Origin: Paludibacteraceae bacterium
GTDB taxonomy: Bacteria; Bacteroidota; Bacteroidia; Bacteroidales; Paludibacteraceae
DNA: 64,000 bases
Assembly (NCBI GenBank): GCA_017551025.1
Contig: JAFZNG010000008.1
Span: 1 to 64,000, forward strand
Direction of reading: 5' to 3'
Below the pieces are notes generated by a model. That model was not told the DNA's origin, ran no database searches, and worked only from the letters and a program-made list of their open reading frames with translations. Both the position numbers and the translations under genes were made by a program. Positions 9,503 to 19,360 of the stretch are shown one piece after another. Positions within the stretch are counted from its first letter, which is position 1; every line of letters begins with the position of its first letter.

Positions 9503-12500
9503 ATGCGCCTACAGGAATTAAAGGACTTGATAGCGATGCATTCCGAGCTGGAAGTGACGGCTCAGGAACTGGAGACGGGGAAGGCAAAACACCTTCTCCT
9601 AACGGGACTCAACGCCTCGTCGCGGGCCGTCGTCATCGCCTCGCTGGAAGAGAGACTCCAACGGCAATCCGGACGCGACATGCTCATCCTCATGGACACC
9701 CAGGACGAAGCACGTTATCTATATGCCGACCTGCAGGTACTGCTGGAGACGCAACCCGAGATACAGGTACTCTTCTTCCCCAATTGCCGCCGTCGCCGTC
9801 AAGGCGTTGACGAAGCCATGGTGATCCAGCGCACGGAGGTGCTTAGTAAGCTGAACAAGGCGAAAGGCGAAGGGGTAGCGGCGAAAGGATGTACGATCGT
9901 GGTCACCTACCCTGATGCCCTCGCAGAGGGTGTACCGGCAGGACAAGACCTGCAGCAACAGACGATTCGTCTCAGCGTAGAGCAGACCATGCCTATCAGC
10001 CGGCTCACCGAGCAACTCCACGAGCAGGGATTCCAGCGTATGGACTTCGTCTACGAACCCGGCCAGTATGCCGTGCGCGGCGGTATCGTGGATGTGTACA
10101 GTTATGCCCACGACGATCCGTACCGTATCGACTACTGGGGCGACGAGATCGAATCGATTCGCACCTTTGATATCGAGACCCAACTGAGTCGCGAGAAAGT
10201 GAAGGAGATCGCCATCATCGCCCGTCATGAGGACCATCGGACGGAAAACGTATCGATGACGACGTATCTGAGGCCCGACACGATTTGGGTGAGCAACGAC
10301 TTCCAGGTAGTGGACTACAAGCTCCAGAGCAACGAACTGTGCGACTGCGAGCGACCAAACCTGCGGCGCGAGGGACTCTGCACCCTGGAGATCGGACGCA
10401 AGAGTTACTACGACCGGCATACGGCCATCGCCTGGGACACCCTACCGCAGCCCGTCTTCCATAAGAACTTTGAGCTACTCATCGACGACCTCGTAGAAAA
10501 GCAGAAAGCGGGGTATCACCTCTATATCCTCTCCGACCAGAAGAAGCAAACCGACCGACTGGCGGCTATCTTTGAGACCATGGGCGAGGACGGCGGCGAA
10601 CAGATCCGCTTCACGGCCGTAGATCACACGCTGCATGCGGGATTTATCGACCGCGGCATGAAACTGGCCTGCTATACCGACCACGAGATATTCGAGCGTT
10701 TCCATCGTGTGACCCTCCGTTCGGAGAACGCACGACGCGGCAAAGCCATCGTGACGCTCAAGGAGATCAACCAGTTGCAGGTAGGCGATTATGTCGTCCA
10801 CTCCGATCACGGCGTAGGACGCTTCGGCGGACTGGTTACCACCACCGTCAACGGCAAGCCGCAGGAGATGATCAAACTCCTCTACCGCGACGGCGACACG
10901 ATATTCGTATCCATTCATAACCTGCACCGTATCTCGAAATACAAGGGACGTGAAGGTAGCGAACCTACGATCTCCAAACTCGGTAGCGGAGCATGGGAAC
11001 GACTCAAGGAGCGCACCAAAGAGAAGGTCAAGGATATCGCCCGCGACCTCATCCGCCTGTATGCCGCCCGCAAACAGCAACCCGGTTTCCATTACTCGCC
11101 CGACGGCTATATGCAACACGAGTTGGAAGCCAGTTTCCTTTACGAGGACACACCCGATCAGGCAAAGGCTACGTTCGATGTCAAGCACGATATGGAGAGC
11201 GTACGGCCGATGGATCGCTTGATATGCGGCGATGTAGGTTTCGGTAAGACGGAGGTAGCGATGCGTGCCGCATTTAAGGCGGCTACCGACGGCAAACAGA
11301 CGGCCGTACTCGTGCCCACAACCGTGCTGGCGCTCCAGCATTATCAGAGTTTCCGCGAGCGCATGAAGGACTTCCCCGTATCGATCGAGTACCTGAGTCG
11401 CGCCAAGACGGCCAAACAGCAGAAAGAGATCCTCGACCGACTGAAAGAGGGCAAGATAGATATCCTGATCGGTACGCATAAACTGGTGAGCAAACAGGTG
11501 GTATGGAAAGACCTGGGCCTGCTCATCATCGACGAGGAACAGAAATTCGGCGTAGCCGTCAAGGAGAAACTGAAGAACCTGCGCACCAACGTGGACGTGT
11601 TGACACTCACGGCGACACCTATCCCGCGTACGCTGCAGTTCTCCTTGCTGGGTGCACGCGACCTAAGCATCATCAACACGCCGCCCCCCAACCGCTATCC
11701 GATCCAGACGGAGGTCATCACGCCCGAGGACGAGGATATCATCAAGGAGGCCATCGATATCGAGATGGAGCGTAACGGGCAAGTCTTCATCGTCAACAAC
11801 CGCATCGAGATGCTGGAGCGACTGGAGAACCGGATTCATCGTTTATGTCCCGAAGCACGTATCGTCATCGCCCACGGCCAGATGAAACCCGACGAGATGG
11901 AGAAACGGCTGGAGGACTTTATCAATTACGACTACGATATACTGATCGCCACGACCATCATCGAGTCGGGCGTGGATATCCCGAACGTAAATACCATCAT
12001 CATCTACTCGGCACAGCATTACGGACTGAGCGACCTGCACCAACTGCGCGGACGCGTAGGACGCTCCAACCGCAAAGCCTACTGCTATCTCGTAGCCCCG
12101 GAACGCGAATTGCTCACAGCCGATGCACGACGCCGATTGGATGCTATCTCGACCTTTGCGGAACTGGGCTCTGGTTTCAATCTGGCGATGCAGGATCTGG
12201 ATATACGCGGTGCGGGTAACCTGCTGGGTGCGGAACAGTCGGGCTTCATCGCCGACTTGGGTTATGAGACCTACCAGCGAATCCTGAACGAAGCCGTACA
12301 AGAACTCAAGGAAGAGATGGAAGTTGAGAGTGGAGAGTTGAGCGTTGAGAGAAGTTCGGAAGAAGAAAGTAGAAAGTGGTGCGACGACTGCCAATTGGAG
12401 AGTGACCTGCAACTGGGTTTCCCGACCGACTATATCGAGAATATATCCGAGCGAATCAACCTCTACCGCGAACTCGACCAGTTGCGCAACGAGGACCAGT

Positions 12501-12859
12501 TGCTCGCTTACAAGAAACGACTGATCGACCGCTTCGGTACGCTACCCGAGTCGGGCGAAGAACTGCTGAATGTCGTGCGGTTGCGCTGGCTGTGCTGCCG
12601 CCTGGGTGTAGAGAAAGTATTCCTCAAGAGCGAACGACTGACGCTCTACTTCACCACCAAGAAACCCAAGTACTGGCAGTCGGATGCCTTCCGTAAGTTC
12701 ATCCTCTACGCCACCTCCCGACCGGAGCGATGCCTACTCAAGGAAGACACCGATAAGAAAGGTCAACCTACCGGCCGACGACTGATGAATATCATGCAAG
12801 TGAGAACGATCGGAGGAGCCATCCAGCTCCTATCTAAGATAGAAGCGTTAAATAGTTAA
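9503..12859 (+). CDS. mfd: Transcription-repair coupling factor
   Basis: Mfd frees RNA polymerase stalled at DNA damage and recruits UvrABC. The protein is 1118 residues from the ATG at 9503 (MRLQELKD). The frame is open further upstream, but that part overlaps the promoter. Visible parts: N-terminal UvrB-like module; RNA polymerase interaction domain near residue 425 (QVGDYVVHSDHGVGRFGG); helicase motif GDVGFGKTEV near 576; DEEQ near 677; LTATPIPRTL; QLRGRVGRSN. A low-complexity insert rich in Glu, Ser and Arg at about residues 940-960 matches a micro-repeat (12321-12380), and another lies near residue 120. The last residues ALNS-stop are encoded by a GCGTTAAATAGTTAA repeat unit. Confidence 0.97.
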   Translation: MRLQELKDLIAMHSELEVTAQELETGKAKHLLLTGLNASSRAVVIASLEERLQRQSGRDMLILMDTQDEARYLYADLQVLLETQPEIQVLFFPNCRRRRQGVDEAMVIQRTEVLSKLNKAKGEGVAAKGCTIVVTYPDALAEGVPAGQDLQQQTIRLSVEQTMPISRLTEQLHEQGFQRMDFVYEPGQYAVRGGIVDVYSYAHDDPYRIDYWGDEIESIRTFDIETQLSREKVKEIAIIARHEDHRTENVSMTTYLRPDTIWVSNDFQVVDYKLQSNELCDCERPNLRREGLCTLEIGRKSYYDRHTAIAWDTLPQPVFHKNFELLIDDLVEKQKAGYHLYILSDQKKQTDRLAAIFETMGEDGGEQIRFTAVDHTLHAGFIDRGMKLACYTDHEIFERFHRVTLRSENARRGKAIVTLKEINQLQVGDYVVHSDHGVGRFGGLVTTTVNGKPQEMIKLLYRDGDTIFVSIHNLHRISKYKGREGSEPTISKLGSGAWERLKERTKEKVKDIARDLIRLYAARKQQPGFHYSPDGYMQHELEASFLYEDTPDQAKATFDVKHDMESVRPMDRLICGDVGFGKTEVAMRAAFKAATDGKQTAVLVPTTVLALQHYQSFRERMKDFPVSIEYLSRAKTAKQQKEILDRLKEGKIDILIGTHKLVSKQVVWKDLGLLIIDEEQKFGVAVKEKLKNLRTNVDVLTLTATPIPRTLQFSLLGARDLSIINTPPPNRYPIQTEVITPEDEDIIKEAIDIEMERNGQVFIVNNRIEMLERLENRIHRLCPEARIVIAHGQMKPDEMEKRLEDFINYDYDILIATTIIESGVDIPNVNTIIIYSAQHYGLSDLHQLRGRVGRSNRKAYCYLVAPERELLTADARRRLDAISTFAELGSGFNLAMQDLDIRGAGNLLGAEQSGFIADLGYETYQRILNEAVQELKEEMEVESGELSVERSSEEESRKWCDDCQLESDLQLGFPTDYIENISERINLYRELDQLRNEDQLLAYKKRLIDRFGTLPESGEELLNVVRLRWLCCRLGVEKVFLKSERLTLYFTTKKPKYWQSDAFRKFILYATSRPERCLLKEDTDKKGQPTGRRLMNIMQVRTIGGAIQLLSKIEALNS
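9857..9889. repeat. GGCGAAGGGCTA-type micro-repeat inside mfd
   Basis: Tandem GGCGAA-like units are read in frame as a linker (Lys-Ala-Lys-Gly-Glu-Gly-Val-Ala-Ala-Lys-Gly) just before a beta strand (TIVVTYP). Confidence 0.6.
12321..12380. repeat. GTTGAGAGTGGAGAG-type micro-repeat inside mfd
   Basis: Purine-rich tandem units (GTTGAGAG, GTGGAGAG, GTTGAGCG) are read in frame as an acidic Ser/Glu linker between the helicase part and the C-terminal domain of Mfd. Confidence 0.6.
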
Positions 12860-12894
12860 TATGGTTTTGAAAAATCAAAACGTTAAATAGTTAG
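12844..12894. repeat. CGTTAAATAGTTA direct repeat flanking a hairpin
   Basis: CGTTAAATAGTTA occurs at 12846-12858 and 12881-12893. Between them GTTTTGA (12864-12870) pairs with TCAAAAC (12875-12881). The first copy encodes the mfd C-terminus and stop. There is no T-tract, so this is not a clear terminator. Confidence 0.6.
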
Positions 12895-12902
12895 ACTGTT
12901 AC

Positions 12903-13679
12903 ATGCAATTTATAGGAATCATACCGGCGCGTTATGCGTCCACCCGTTTTCCCGGTAAGCCGTTGGCGATGCTGGGCAACAAACCGATGATACAACACGT
13001 GTACGAGCAGGCTAAGAAAGTCCTGGAACAGGTCGTAGTAGCCACGGATGACGAACGTATCTACCGGGCCGTGGAGGCTTTTGGCGGACAAGTGGTCATG
13101 ACGCGTACGGATCATAAGTGCGGCACGGACCGATGCCTGGAAGCCTATGAAAGGCTAATGGCCGGAGTAGGCTCCGGAACCGAAAAAGACGAAGAAACAG
13201 TCATCATCAATATCCAGGGCGATGAACCCTTTATCCAGCCCAAACAGATAGAGGCCATCATGGCCTGTTTCCCCACGGAGATAGCCACTCTGGTGAAGCC
13301 CTTCACGGAAGAGGACGGCCTGGAGGCACTGGAGAACCCGAATACGCCGAAGGTGGTCTTCTCGCACGAGACAGGCAATGCCCTACTCTTCTCGCGCAGC
13401 GTGATACCGTATCTGCGCGGCATCGATCGCGAGGACTGGCTCCGTCAGCATAAGCACTATAAACATATCGGCATGTACGCCTACCGGGCGGATATACTGC
13501 GCAAGATAACGCAGTTGCCGCAGTCGGAGGCCGAGAAGAATGAGAGTCTGGAGCAACTGCGCTGGCTCGAACACGGCTACCGGATACGCGTTGCCGAAAC
13601 CGATATACAGACCATCGGTATCGATACGCCGGAAGATCTGCTTCGAGCACAGGAGATGCTCGAAGGAATTAAAAATTAA
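12903..13679 (+). CDS. kdsB: 3-deoxy-manno-octulosonate cytidylyltransferase
   Basis: KdsB activates Kdo with CTP to CMP-Kdo for the lipopolysaccharide inner core. The 258-residue product has the usual length. It carries the N-terminal nucleotide-binding motif IPARYASTRFPGKPL, VVVATDDERI, HKCGTDRCLEA, INIQGDEPFI and the C-terminal GIDTPEDL. It starts 43 bases after mfd. Two micro-repeat signs are visible: a palindromic CCGGAGTAGGCTCCGG (13162-13177), read in frame as part of a Gly/Ser/Val loop, and the C-terminus Ile-Lys-Asn-stop encoded by an AATTAAAAATT unit. Confidence 0.96.
   Translation: MQFIGIIPARYASTRFPGKPLAMLGNKPMIQHVYEQAKKVLEQVVVATDDERIYRAVEAFGGQVVMTRTDHKCGTDRCLEAYERLMAGVGSGTEKDEETVIINIQGDEPFIQPKQIEAIMACFPTEIATLVKPFTEEDGLEALENPNTPKVVFSHETGNALLFSRSVIPYLRGIDREDWLRQHKHYKHIGMYAYRADILRKITQLPQSEAEKNESLEQLRWLEHGYRIRVAETDIQTIGIDTPEDLLRAQEMLEGIKN
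13162..13177. repeat. CCGGAGTAGGCTCCGG palindromic micro-repeat in kdsB
   Basis: The same 16 bases occur in opposite orientation at 25179-25194. Arms CCGGA and TCCGG surround GTAGGC. Here the repeat is read in frame. Confidence 0.65.
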
Positions 13680-13699
13680 AAATTAAGAATTAAAAATTA
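13667..13699. repeat. AATTAAAAATT spacer repeat (family A)
   Basis: Four units span the 3' end of kdsB and the gap before the phosphorylase gene; the kdsB stop codon lies within the first units. Confidence 0.75.
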
Positions 13700-13725
13700 T
13701 ATTAACCTTTTAAAAAAACACAATT

Positions 13726-14439
13726 ATGGCAAAAAATCAATGTCCTACTCCGCATATCGGTGCGCAGTACGGTGAAATCGCAAAGACAGTTATTATGGCG
13801 GGTGATCCGCTACGTGCTAAACTGATGGCAGAGCGTTTTCTGACGAATCCTGTTCAGGTAAACAACGTACGCGGCATGCTCGGTTTCACGGGTGAGTACA
13901 AGGGCAAGAAAGTGAGCGTGATGGGTCACGGCATGGGTATTCCGTCGATCGGCATCTACTCCTACGAGCTGTTCAACTTCTACGATGTAGATACGATCAT
14001 CCGCGTCGGTTCGGCCGGTTCGATCCATAAGGACCTGAACCTGGGAGACCTGGCAATTGCTATGGGTTCGTGCCACAACAGTAACTATGCCGTGCAGTAT
14101 GAGTTGCCGGGTACGTTTGCGCCTATCGCCAGCTTCGACTTGGTACGCAAGGCCGCTGACAGTTGCGAGAAATTCGGCTACAACTACCGCGTAGGTAATG
14201 TCTTCTCGTCCGACTCGTTCTACACCGAGAATGCCCACAACGACAAGTGGATGAACATGGGTGTGCTCTGCGTAGAGATGGAAGCTCCCGCTCTGTACAT
14301 GAATGCGGCTCGTGCCGGCAAGCAAGCCCTGGTTATCTGCACGATATCGGATAATATCCTGACCGGAGAAGCTATGTCGGCCGAGGCTCGTCAGACCTCG
14401 TTCACCCATATGATGGACGTAGCGTTCTCGATCATATAA
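13726..14439 (+). CDS. deoD: Purine nucleoside phosphorylase, DeoD type
   Basis: DeoD-type enzymes split purine (deoxy)nucleosides with phosphate to base and (deoxy)ribose 1-phosphate in the cytosol. The 237-residue length matches the hexameric class. Motifs are the N-terminal [13 protein letters not shown] with the phosphate-binding Arg, [33 protein letters not shown] (written here as LCVEMEA) and a late [12 protein letters not shown] with the Asp of the base site. It starts 46 bases after kdsB and 19 bases before yidC. Together with hpt at 26823 it points to purine salvage. Confidence 0.95.
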   Translation: MAKNQCPTPHIGAQYGEIAKTVIMAGDPLRAKLMAERFLTNPVQVNNVRGMLGFTGEYKGKKVSVMGHGMGIPSIGIYSYELFNFYDVDTIIRVGSAGSIHKDLNLGDLAIAMGSCHNSNYAVQYELPGTFAPIASFDLVRKAADSCEKFGYNYRVGNVFSSDSFYTENAHNDKWMNMGVLCVEMEAPALYMNAARAGKQALVICTISDNILTGEAMSAEARQTSFTHMMDVAFSII

Positions 14440-14458
14440 AAACTAACAACATAATTAA

Positions 14459-16390
14459 ATGGATAAAAACACTTGGATCGGCTTTGGATTAATAGCCGTG
14501 ATTTTCGTGGGCTTTAGCCTACTCAACAAACCATCTAAAGAACAACTGGCTCAGCAACAGGCCTATGCCGACAGTATAGCAGCCGTGCAGCAAGCCGAGG
14601 CAGAGCAGGCAGCCGCCATACAGGCTACGGACCAAGCGGCCGAAGCCGCTCCGGCTGAGACCGCTACCGCAGACTCGCTCGGTGCCGCCGAACGTGAGGA
14701 GCAGTTGCGTCAGTCGAAATACGATGTCTTCTCTCGTGCTGCCACGCCGCGTATGCCCGAGGATTATATCTTGGAGAACGAGGTGCTACGTCTGCATATC
14801 TCAGACAAGGGTGCTCGTATCCATCAGGCCGAACTCAAGCAATACAAGGCCTATGGCGACTCGGTGAACCCGCTCTGCTTGTTCCGAGGCGACGAATCGG
14901 AGATGCGCCTGCTGCTTCGTTCGCGCGACAACAGTCGTATACTGGCGACCGACGAATTGCATTTCGCCCTGCAGTCGCGTACCGACACGACGCTCGTGCT
15001 GCGCCTAATGACCGACAGCGCGACGGAGTGGCTCGACGTATGCTACGCGATCCATCCGAACAACTACATGGTGGATATCACCTTGCAGGGACACGGACTG
15101 GAGCAGGCCCTCGCACCCAACACGACCAGCCTGGAGCTGGTATGGAACCAACTCGTACCGCAACACGAGCGTGGCCGTAAGTTTGAGGAGCGTTATGCCC
15201 AACTCCAGTATATGCTGCCCGACGGCGATATGGAGAAGCTGAGCGAGAGCAAACAGGACGACAAGTCGGAGAACGCCAAGATACGCTGGATTGCGTACAA
15301 GGATCAGTTCTTCTCGTCGGTGCTGATTGCCGACAGTGCGTTCGAGACTACGACCGTACAGTCTACCCCGCAGAAAGACCGCTATATCAAGGCGTATATG
15401 ACCAACACGCATGTACCTTTTGATATCCGCGGCGAGCGGGCTACGGGACTGAAGATGTACCTCGGTCCGAACCACTACAACACGCTCAAGGCATTTGATG
15501 CCGAGCTGGAGGGTGATCAACGTCTGCGCCTCAAGGAACTCGTGCCGCTAGGCTGGAAGATCGTCAGCTGGATCAACAAGGCGCTGGTCATCCCGATGTT
15601 TGATTTGTTCAACTCATGGCAACTGAATATCGGACTGGTCATCCTGCTCATGACCTTGGTGATCAAGCTCATCATCCTGCCCTTTGTCTTCGCCAGCTAC
15701 CGCTCGAGCGCCAAGATGCGCGTCTTGAAGCCCCAGATTGACGAGATCAACGCCAAGTATCCGCCGGAGAAGATGCAGGAACGTCAGCAAGAGACGATGA
15801 AGCTGTATCAGCGTGCAGGCGTGAGTCCTATGTCGGGTTGTCTGCCGATGCTGTTCCAGTTGCCGGTACTGATGGCTATGTTCTGGTTCCTGCCGACGGC
15901 AATTGAACTGCGTGGCAAAGCCTTCCTATGGGCCGATGACCTCTCTACTTATGATGCAGTCATCACCTGGGGCACGAATATCCCCTTGCTGGGCGACCAC
16001 CTGAGTTTGTTCTGTCTGCTCATGACCATTGTCAATATCGTGTATACCTACATGAATATGCAGCAACAGGCCATGGACCCGAACATGAAGTTCATGAAGT
16101 ACATGATGTACGCCATGCCGCTCATGTTCCTGTTCATCTTCAACGACTACAACGCAGGTCTGAGCTACTACTACTTCGTCAGCCTGCTCATCACCATTCT
16201 GCAGACCATGATCTTCCGTTGGTGTACCGACGATAAGAAACTGCTGGCCGAGATGGAGAAGAATGCCAAGAAGAATGAGAAGAAAGCCCAGAAACGCAGC
16301 GGCTTCATGGCTCGTCTGGAGGAGATGCAGCGCCAGCAACAGAAGATGGCACGCGAACAAGCCAAAGCACAACAGAAACGCATGCGATAA
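14459..16390 (+). CDS. yidC: Membrane protein insertase YidC
   Basis: YidC inserts and folds inner-membrane proteins, alone or with SecYEG. The 643-residue protein starts with the classic first membrane span (residues 5-20). It then has a long Ala/Gln/Glu-rich linker, the large periplasmic domain (about 90-350), and the conserved five-span core from about residue 385 (QLNIGLVILLMTLVIKLIILPF). AKMRVLKPQIDEINAKY and MSGCLPMLFQLPVLMAMF are visible in the core. The C-terminus is Lys/Arg/Gln-rich and probably ribosome-contacting. The next gene begins 2 bases after the stop. Confidence 0.97.
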   Translation: MDKNTWIGFGLIAVIFVGFSLLNKPSKEQLAQQQAYADSIAAVQQAEAEQAAAIQATDQAAEAAPAETATADSLGAAEREEQLRQSKYDVFSRAATPRMPEDYILENEVLRLHISDKGARIHQAELKQYKAYGDSVNPLCLFRGDESEMRLLLRSRDNSRILATDELHFALQSRTDTTLVLRLMTDSATEWLDVCYAIHPNNYMVDITLQGHGLEQALAPNTTSLELVWNQLVPQHERGRKFEERYAQLQYMLPDGDMEKLSESKQDDKSENAKIRWIAYKDQFFSSVLIADSAFETTTVQSTPQKDRYIKAYMTNTHVPFDIRGERATGLKMYLGPNHYNTLKAFDAELEGDQRLRLKELVPLGWKIVSWINKALVIPMFDLFNSWQLNIGLVILLMTLVIKLIILPFVFASYRSSAKMRVLKPQIDEINAKYPPEKMQERQQETMKLYQRAGVSPMSGCLPMLFQLPVLMAMFWFLPTAIELRGKAFLWADDLSTYDAVITWGTNIPLLGDHLSLFCLLMTIVNIVYTYMNMQQQAMDPNMKFMKYMMYAMPLMFLFIFNDYNAGLSYYYFVSLLITILQTMIFRWCTDDKKLLAEMEKNAKKNEKKAQKRSGFMARLEEMQRQQQKMAREQAKAQQKRMR

Positions 16391-16392
16391 GA

Positions 16393-17670
16393 ATGACCTT
16401 TCTGTTTCAGACATTAGGTTGTAAACTCAATTTTGCGGAGTCATCCGCTTTGGGCAAGGCCCTGGTGGCACGCGGTCACACGCGTGCTGCCAAGGGTGCT
16501 GCGCCCGATTTGGTGGTCGTCAACACCTGTTCGGTCACCGATGCTGCCGACCATAAGGACCGCCAGGCGATACGTCGTCTGCGTCGTACGTATCCGAATG
16601 CCGTACTGATCGTCACGGGTTGTTATGCCCAATTGAAACCGGGCGAGATAGCGGATATACCGGGTGTAGATTACGTGCTGGGCATGCACGAGAAATTCGC
16701 ACTGGATACCTTTGTGGCGCAACTGGAGCAGCAACATGAACCAATCTGCACCTCCGCCATTCGCGAGGTGGATACGTTCTGCGGTGCCCGCTCCAAGGAC
16801 GACCGCACACGCTGTTTTCTGAAGGTACAAGACGGCTGTAACTATTTCTGCACCTACTGTACCATCCCGCTCGCACGCGGTAAGAGTCGCAACCCGCGTA
16901 TCGAGACGCTGGTGGAAGAACTCAGAGAAGCCCTCCGGGAAGGCGCCAAAGAGGTGGTACTGACGGGTGTGAATATCGGTGACTTCGGGCGCAGTACGGG
17001 CGAAAGTTTTATCGACTTGCTGCGCGCATTGGACCAGGCCTCGGATGCGGATTATAGAATGCGTATATCGAGTTGTGAACCTAACCTTCTGAGCGACGAG
17101 GTGATTGAGTTTGTGGCACATAGCCGTCATTTCGCACCCCACTTCCATATCCCGCTCCAATCGGGCAGCAATGAAGTGCTCAAGATTATGCATCGCCGCT
17201 ATACGCGCGAACTGTTTGCCGAACGCGTCGCCCATATTAAGAAGGTCATGCCGCAGGCTTTTATCGGCGTAGATTGTATGGTAGGCGTGCGAGGAGAGAC
17301 GGATGAATGCTGGGAGGATTATTTGCAATTCATCACTTCCCTACCCGTCAGCCAATTGCATGTTTTCACCTACTCCGAACGGCAGAACACGCGGATGCTG
17401 GAGATGGACCTGTATGTCGTGCCGCAAAAAGAACGTGAACGCCGTAGCCGTGTGCTCCATCAGGTGAGCGAGGAGAAGTTGCAGCAGTTCTACGCGGCGC
17501 ACCGAGGCGAACAAGGCCTCGTTTTATGGGAGGGTAAGCGCGTACAGGCTACGCCGGAAGAGCCGTCCGAAAACGGCTATTTGATGGAGGGTTGGACCGA
17601 GAATTATATCCGCGTCAGCCGTCCGTATGACAAGACGAAGATTAATACCTTTGAAGAGGTTGTTATCTAA
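16393..17670 (+). CDS. mtaB: tRNA t6A37 methylthiotransferase
   Basis: MtaB is a radical-SAM enzyme that converts t6A37 to ms2t6A37 in tRNAs reading ANN codons. The 425-residue product has the N-terminal UPF0004 domain with three cluster cysteines (TLGCKLN, VNTCSVT, VTGCYAQ). The radical-SAM motif is CNYFCTYC near residue 150, followed by ARGKSRNPRIE and HFHIPLQSGS. A C-terminal TRAM-like part follows. The pattern fits MtaB better than MiaB. It runs directly after yidC, and its 3' end overlaps the convergent pectate lyase gene by 8 bases. Confidence 0.93.
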   Translation: MTFLFQTLGCKLNFAESSALGKALVARGHTRAAKGAAPDLVVVNTCSVTDAADHKDRQAIRRLRRTYPNAVLIVTGCYAQLKPGEIADIPGVDYVLGMHEKFALDTFVAQLEQQHEPICTSAIREVDTFCGARSKDDRTRCFLKVQDGCNYFCTYCTIPLARGKSRNPRIETLVEELREALREGAKEVVLTGVNIGDFGRSTGESFIDLLRALDQASDADYRMRISSCEPNLLSDEVIEFVAHSRHFAPHFHIPLQSGSNEVLKIMHRRYTRELFAERVAHIKKVMPQAFIGVDCMVGVRGETDECWEDYLQFITSLPVSQLHVFTYSERQNTRMLEMDLYVVPQKERERRSRVLHQVSEEKLQQFYAAHRGEQGLVLWEGKRVQATPEEPSENGYLMEGWTENYIRVSRPYDKTKINTFEEVVI

Positions 17671-19360
17671 GCTGCTGTCCCTGAATTGTATAATAGGTAT
17701 CGCCGCGAAGGATATAGAGTTGTCCGTCGCGTAGGACTTTACGGCTGAAAGCTGACGCAGGTCTGACCTGGCTGACGGTTTCTACCCCTTCCGTGGGCAC
17801 ATACCCGTCATCCATGGCGCCTCGATGCGTCATAGCATAGTCCAGATACATCTCCAGCATGGTATAACCGCTCTCATGCAGCATGTTCTGGTCAGCTACC
17901 TGCGGGTTGCAACCATTGGCCGTCTCCCAGGCATCGGGCATGCCGTCTAAATCAGCGTCGAAAGTCGAAAGCAGAAAGTCGAGAGACGCAGCAGTCGGGT
18001 ATGCATAGAAGCCTTCGGCATCGGTTTCCAGGTCGAGGATGCCTTTCTTCTTGGACTTGCTACCGGTATAGGTGTACGAACCCGTACGTGTATCGCTCAC
18101 GAGTCGCAGTCCTACATGGTCGCGCGGGAAGCAACCCGCCGTATCCAGTACGGTAAGATAAGCCTCTTCGGCCGTCTGGTACTGCGCCGCAGCATAGGCA
18201 TACTGATCGAAATCATAACGACCGTACACGGAGTCGGCCGTCCAGCGCCACCAAGGCGTTGCAGGACGAATCAGCGTATCTACGCGACTCTCCTCTTTGG
18301 TATAGCCTTTCACGTTCACAGCCGACCAGTTATCCTCGGTGGCAGCAGGTACTCCGTCAAACACATTTCCGCTGAAATACCACTTACTGGGTCCCCAACT
18401 CGTGGCACCCGAACGTGCTTTTTCCACCGACACAAACAGTTTGGTATTCGTTGTATTCGGTCCTACCTTATAGTAATTGTTGAGGAAATTGCACTCATGC
18501 GCCGAGTTCAGGCCATTGTATTCGCCTTCGGCGAGTTTGGCGGTGTTCTCTCCGCCGTAACAACCGTTGGAACCGCCCTCGAGATTATACACGACATTAT
18601 TGATATAGTCGAGATAGACGACATAGTCGTTGCTCTGTGCACCGTTGAAGCGGCAGGAACGCTTGTTGTTGTTGACCAGCAGGTTATGATGGTACGATGC
18701 GGGCGAACCACCGAACTGGCATCCGTAACCGCGTGCACCTTTCGGGTGGCCGGAGTTGTTCAAACCCTCGTGGACGATACAGTACTGGACGGTTATGAAG
18801 TGGCTGTCGTAGGTGTTGATATTCTCCTCCGTGGACCAACCGAACTCACAATGGTCGATGATATACTGTTCGCAATTCTCCGCACCGAAGGCATTTTGGG
18901 TGATCAGGTTACCGTTCACATCATTGCGTCCGATACGAAAACGGATATTGCGGATGATGAAGTTACTCGAACCGCCACAATTGACCTTATTGTGGGAGAT
19001 GAGAATACCCATACCGGGTGCTGTCTGTCCGGCCAGGGTGTAGTTGCGGCGGTTGATACGCAGATCCTTGACGAGCCGTATCTCGCCCGAGACGGCAAAG
19101 CATACGGTCAGGGGTTCATCGGGATATTGCTTTACGGCCCAGCGAAGCGAACCGACGGTAGCACCCTCGGCATCATCCTCGAGCGTGGTCACGTAGACAA
19201 CCTGTCCGCCTCGACCGCCGGAGGCATACTTACCAAATCCTTCCGCGCCGGGGAAAGCCGGAAGGGAATTGGCTGTTAGCTGTTGGCTATTAGCAACTAT
19301 TGAACTGAGGCAGAGAACTGCTGCCAGAGCGAGTCGTCGGGTACGGGGGCTGTGATACAT
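17663..19360 (-). CDS. Secreted pectate lyase-like protein (PL1 type) with C-terminal tail
   Basis: Parallel beta-helix lyases of this type cut polygalacturonan by beta-elimination. The 565-residue protein has a signal peptide (RRLALAAVLCLSSIVANS). The mature start AFPGAEGFGKYASGGRGG is typical of bacterial pectate lyases. It also has SGEIRLVKDLRI, YIIDHCEFGWSTEENI and a GMPDAWE segment often seen near the end of such proteins. The C-terminal tail is KVLRDGQLYILRGD. The first 64 bases overlap the 3' end of the upstream rluA-type gene in another frame. The end of the signal peptide is encoded by a GCCAACAGCTAACAGC micro-repeat. It may feed pectin breakdown together with the GH53 locus. Confidence 0.88.
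   Translation of the reverse strand: MYHSPRTRRLALAAVLCLSSIVANSQQLTANSLPAFPGAEGFGKYASGGRGGQVVYVTTLEDDAEGATVGSLRWAVKQYPDEPLTVCFAVSGEIRLVKDLRINRRNYTLAGQTAPGMGILISHNKVNCGGSSNFIIRNIRFRIGRNDVNGNLITQNAFGAENCEQYIIDHCEFGWSTEENINTYDSHFITVQYCIVHEGLNNSGHPKGARGYGCQFGGSPASYHHNLLVNNNKRSCRFNGAQSNDYVVYLDYINNVVYNLEGGSNGCYGGENTAKLAEGEYNGLNSAHECNFLNNYYKVGPNTTNTKLFVSVEKARSGATSWGPSKWYFSGNVFDGVPAATEDNWSAVNVKGYTKEESRVDTLIRPATPWWRWTADSVYGRYDFDQYAYAAAQYQTAEEAYLTVLDTAGCFPRDHVGLRLVSDTRTGSYTYTGSKSKKKGILDLETDAEGFYAYPTAASLDFLLSTFDADLDGMPDAWETANGCNPQVADQNMLHESGYTMLEMYLDYAMTHRGAMDDGYVPTEGVETVSQVRPASAFSRKVLRDGQLYILRGDTYYTIQGQQLR
19268..19293. repeat. AGCCAACAGCTAACAGCC-type micro-repeat in signal peptide codons
   Basis: On the minus strand the units AGCCAACAGC and TAACAGCC are read as Ser-Gln-Gln-Leu-Thr-Ala-Asn-Ser around the predicted cleavage site of the lyase. 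Confidence 0.6.

Noticed and set aside
12844..12894. Hairpin after mfd as an intrinsic terminator
   Set aside because: The stem is A/T-rich and no T-tract follows; co-directional kdsB starts right after, so it is better explained as a repeat pair.
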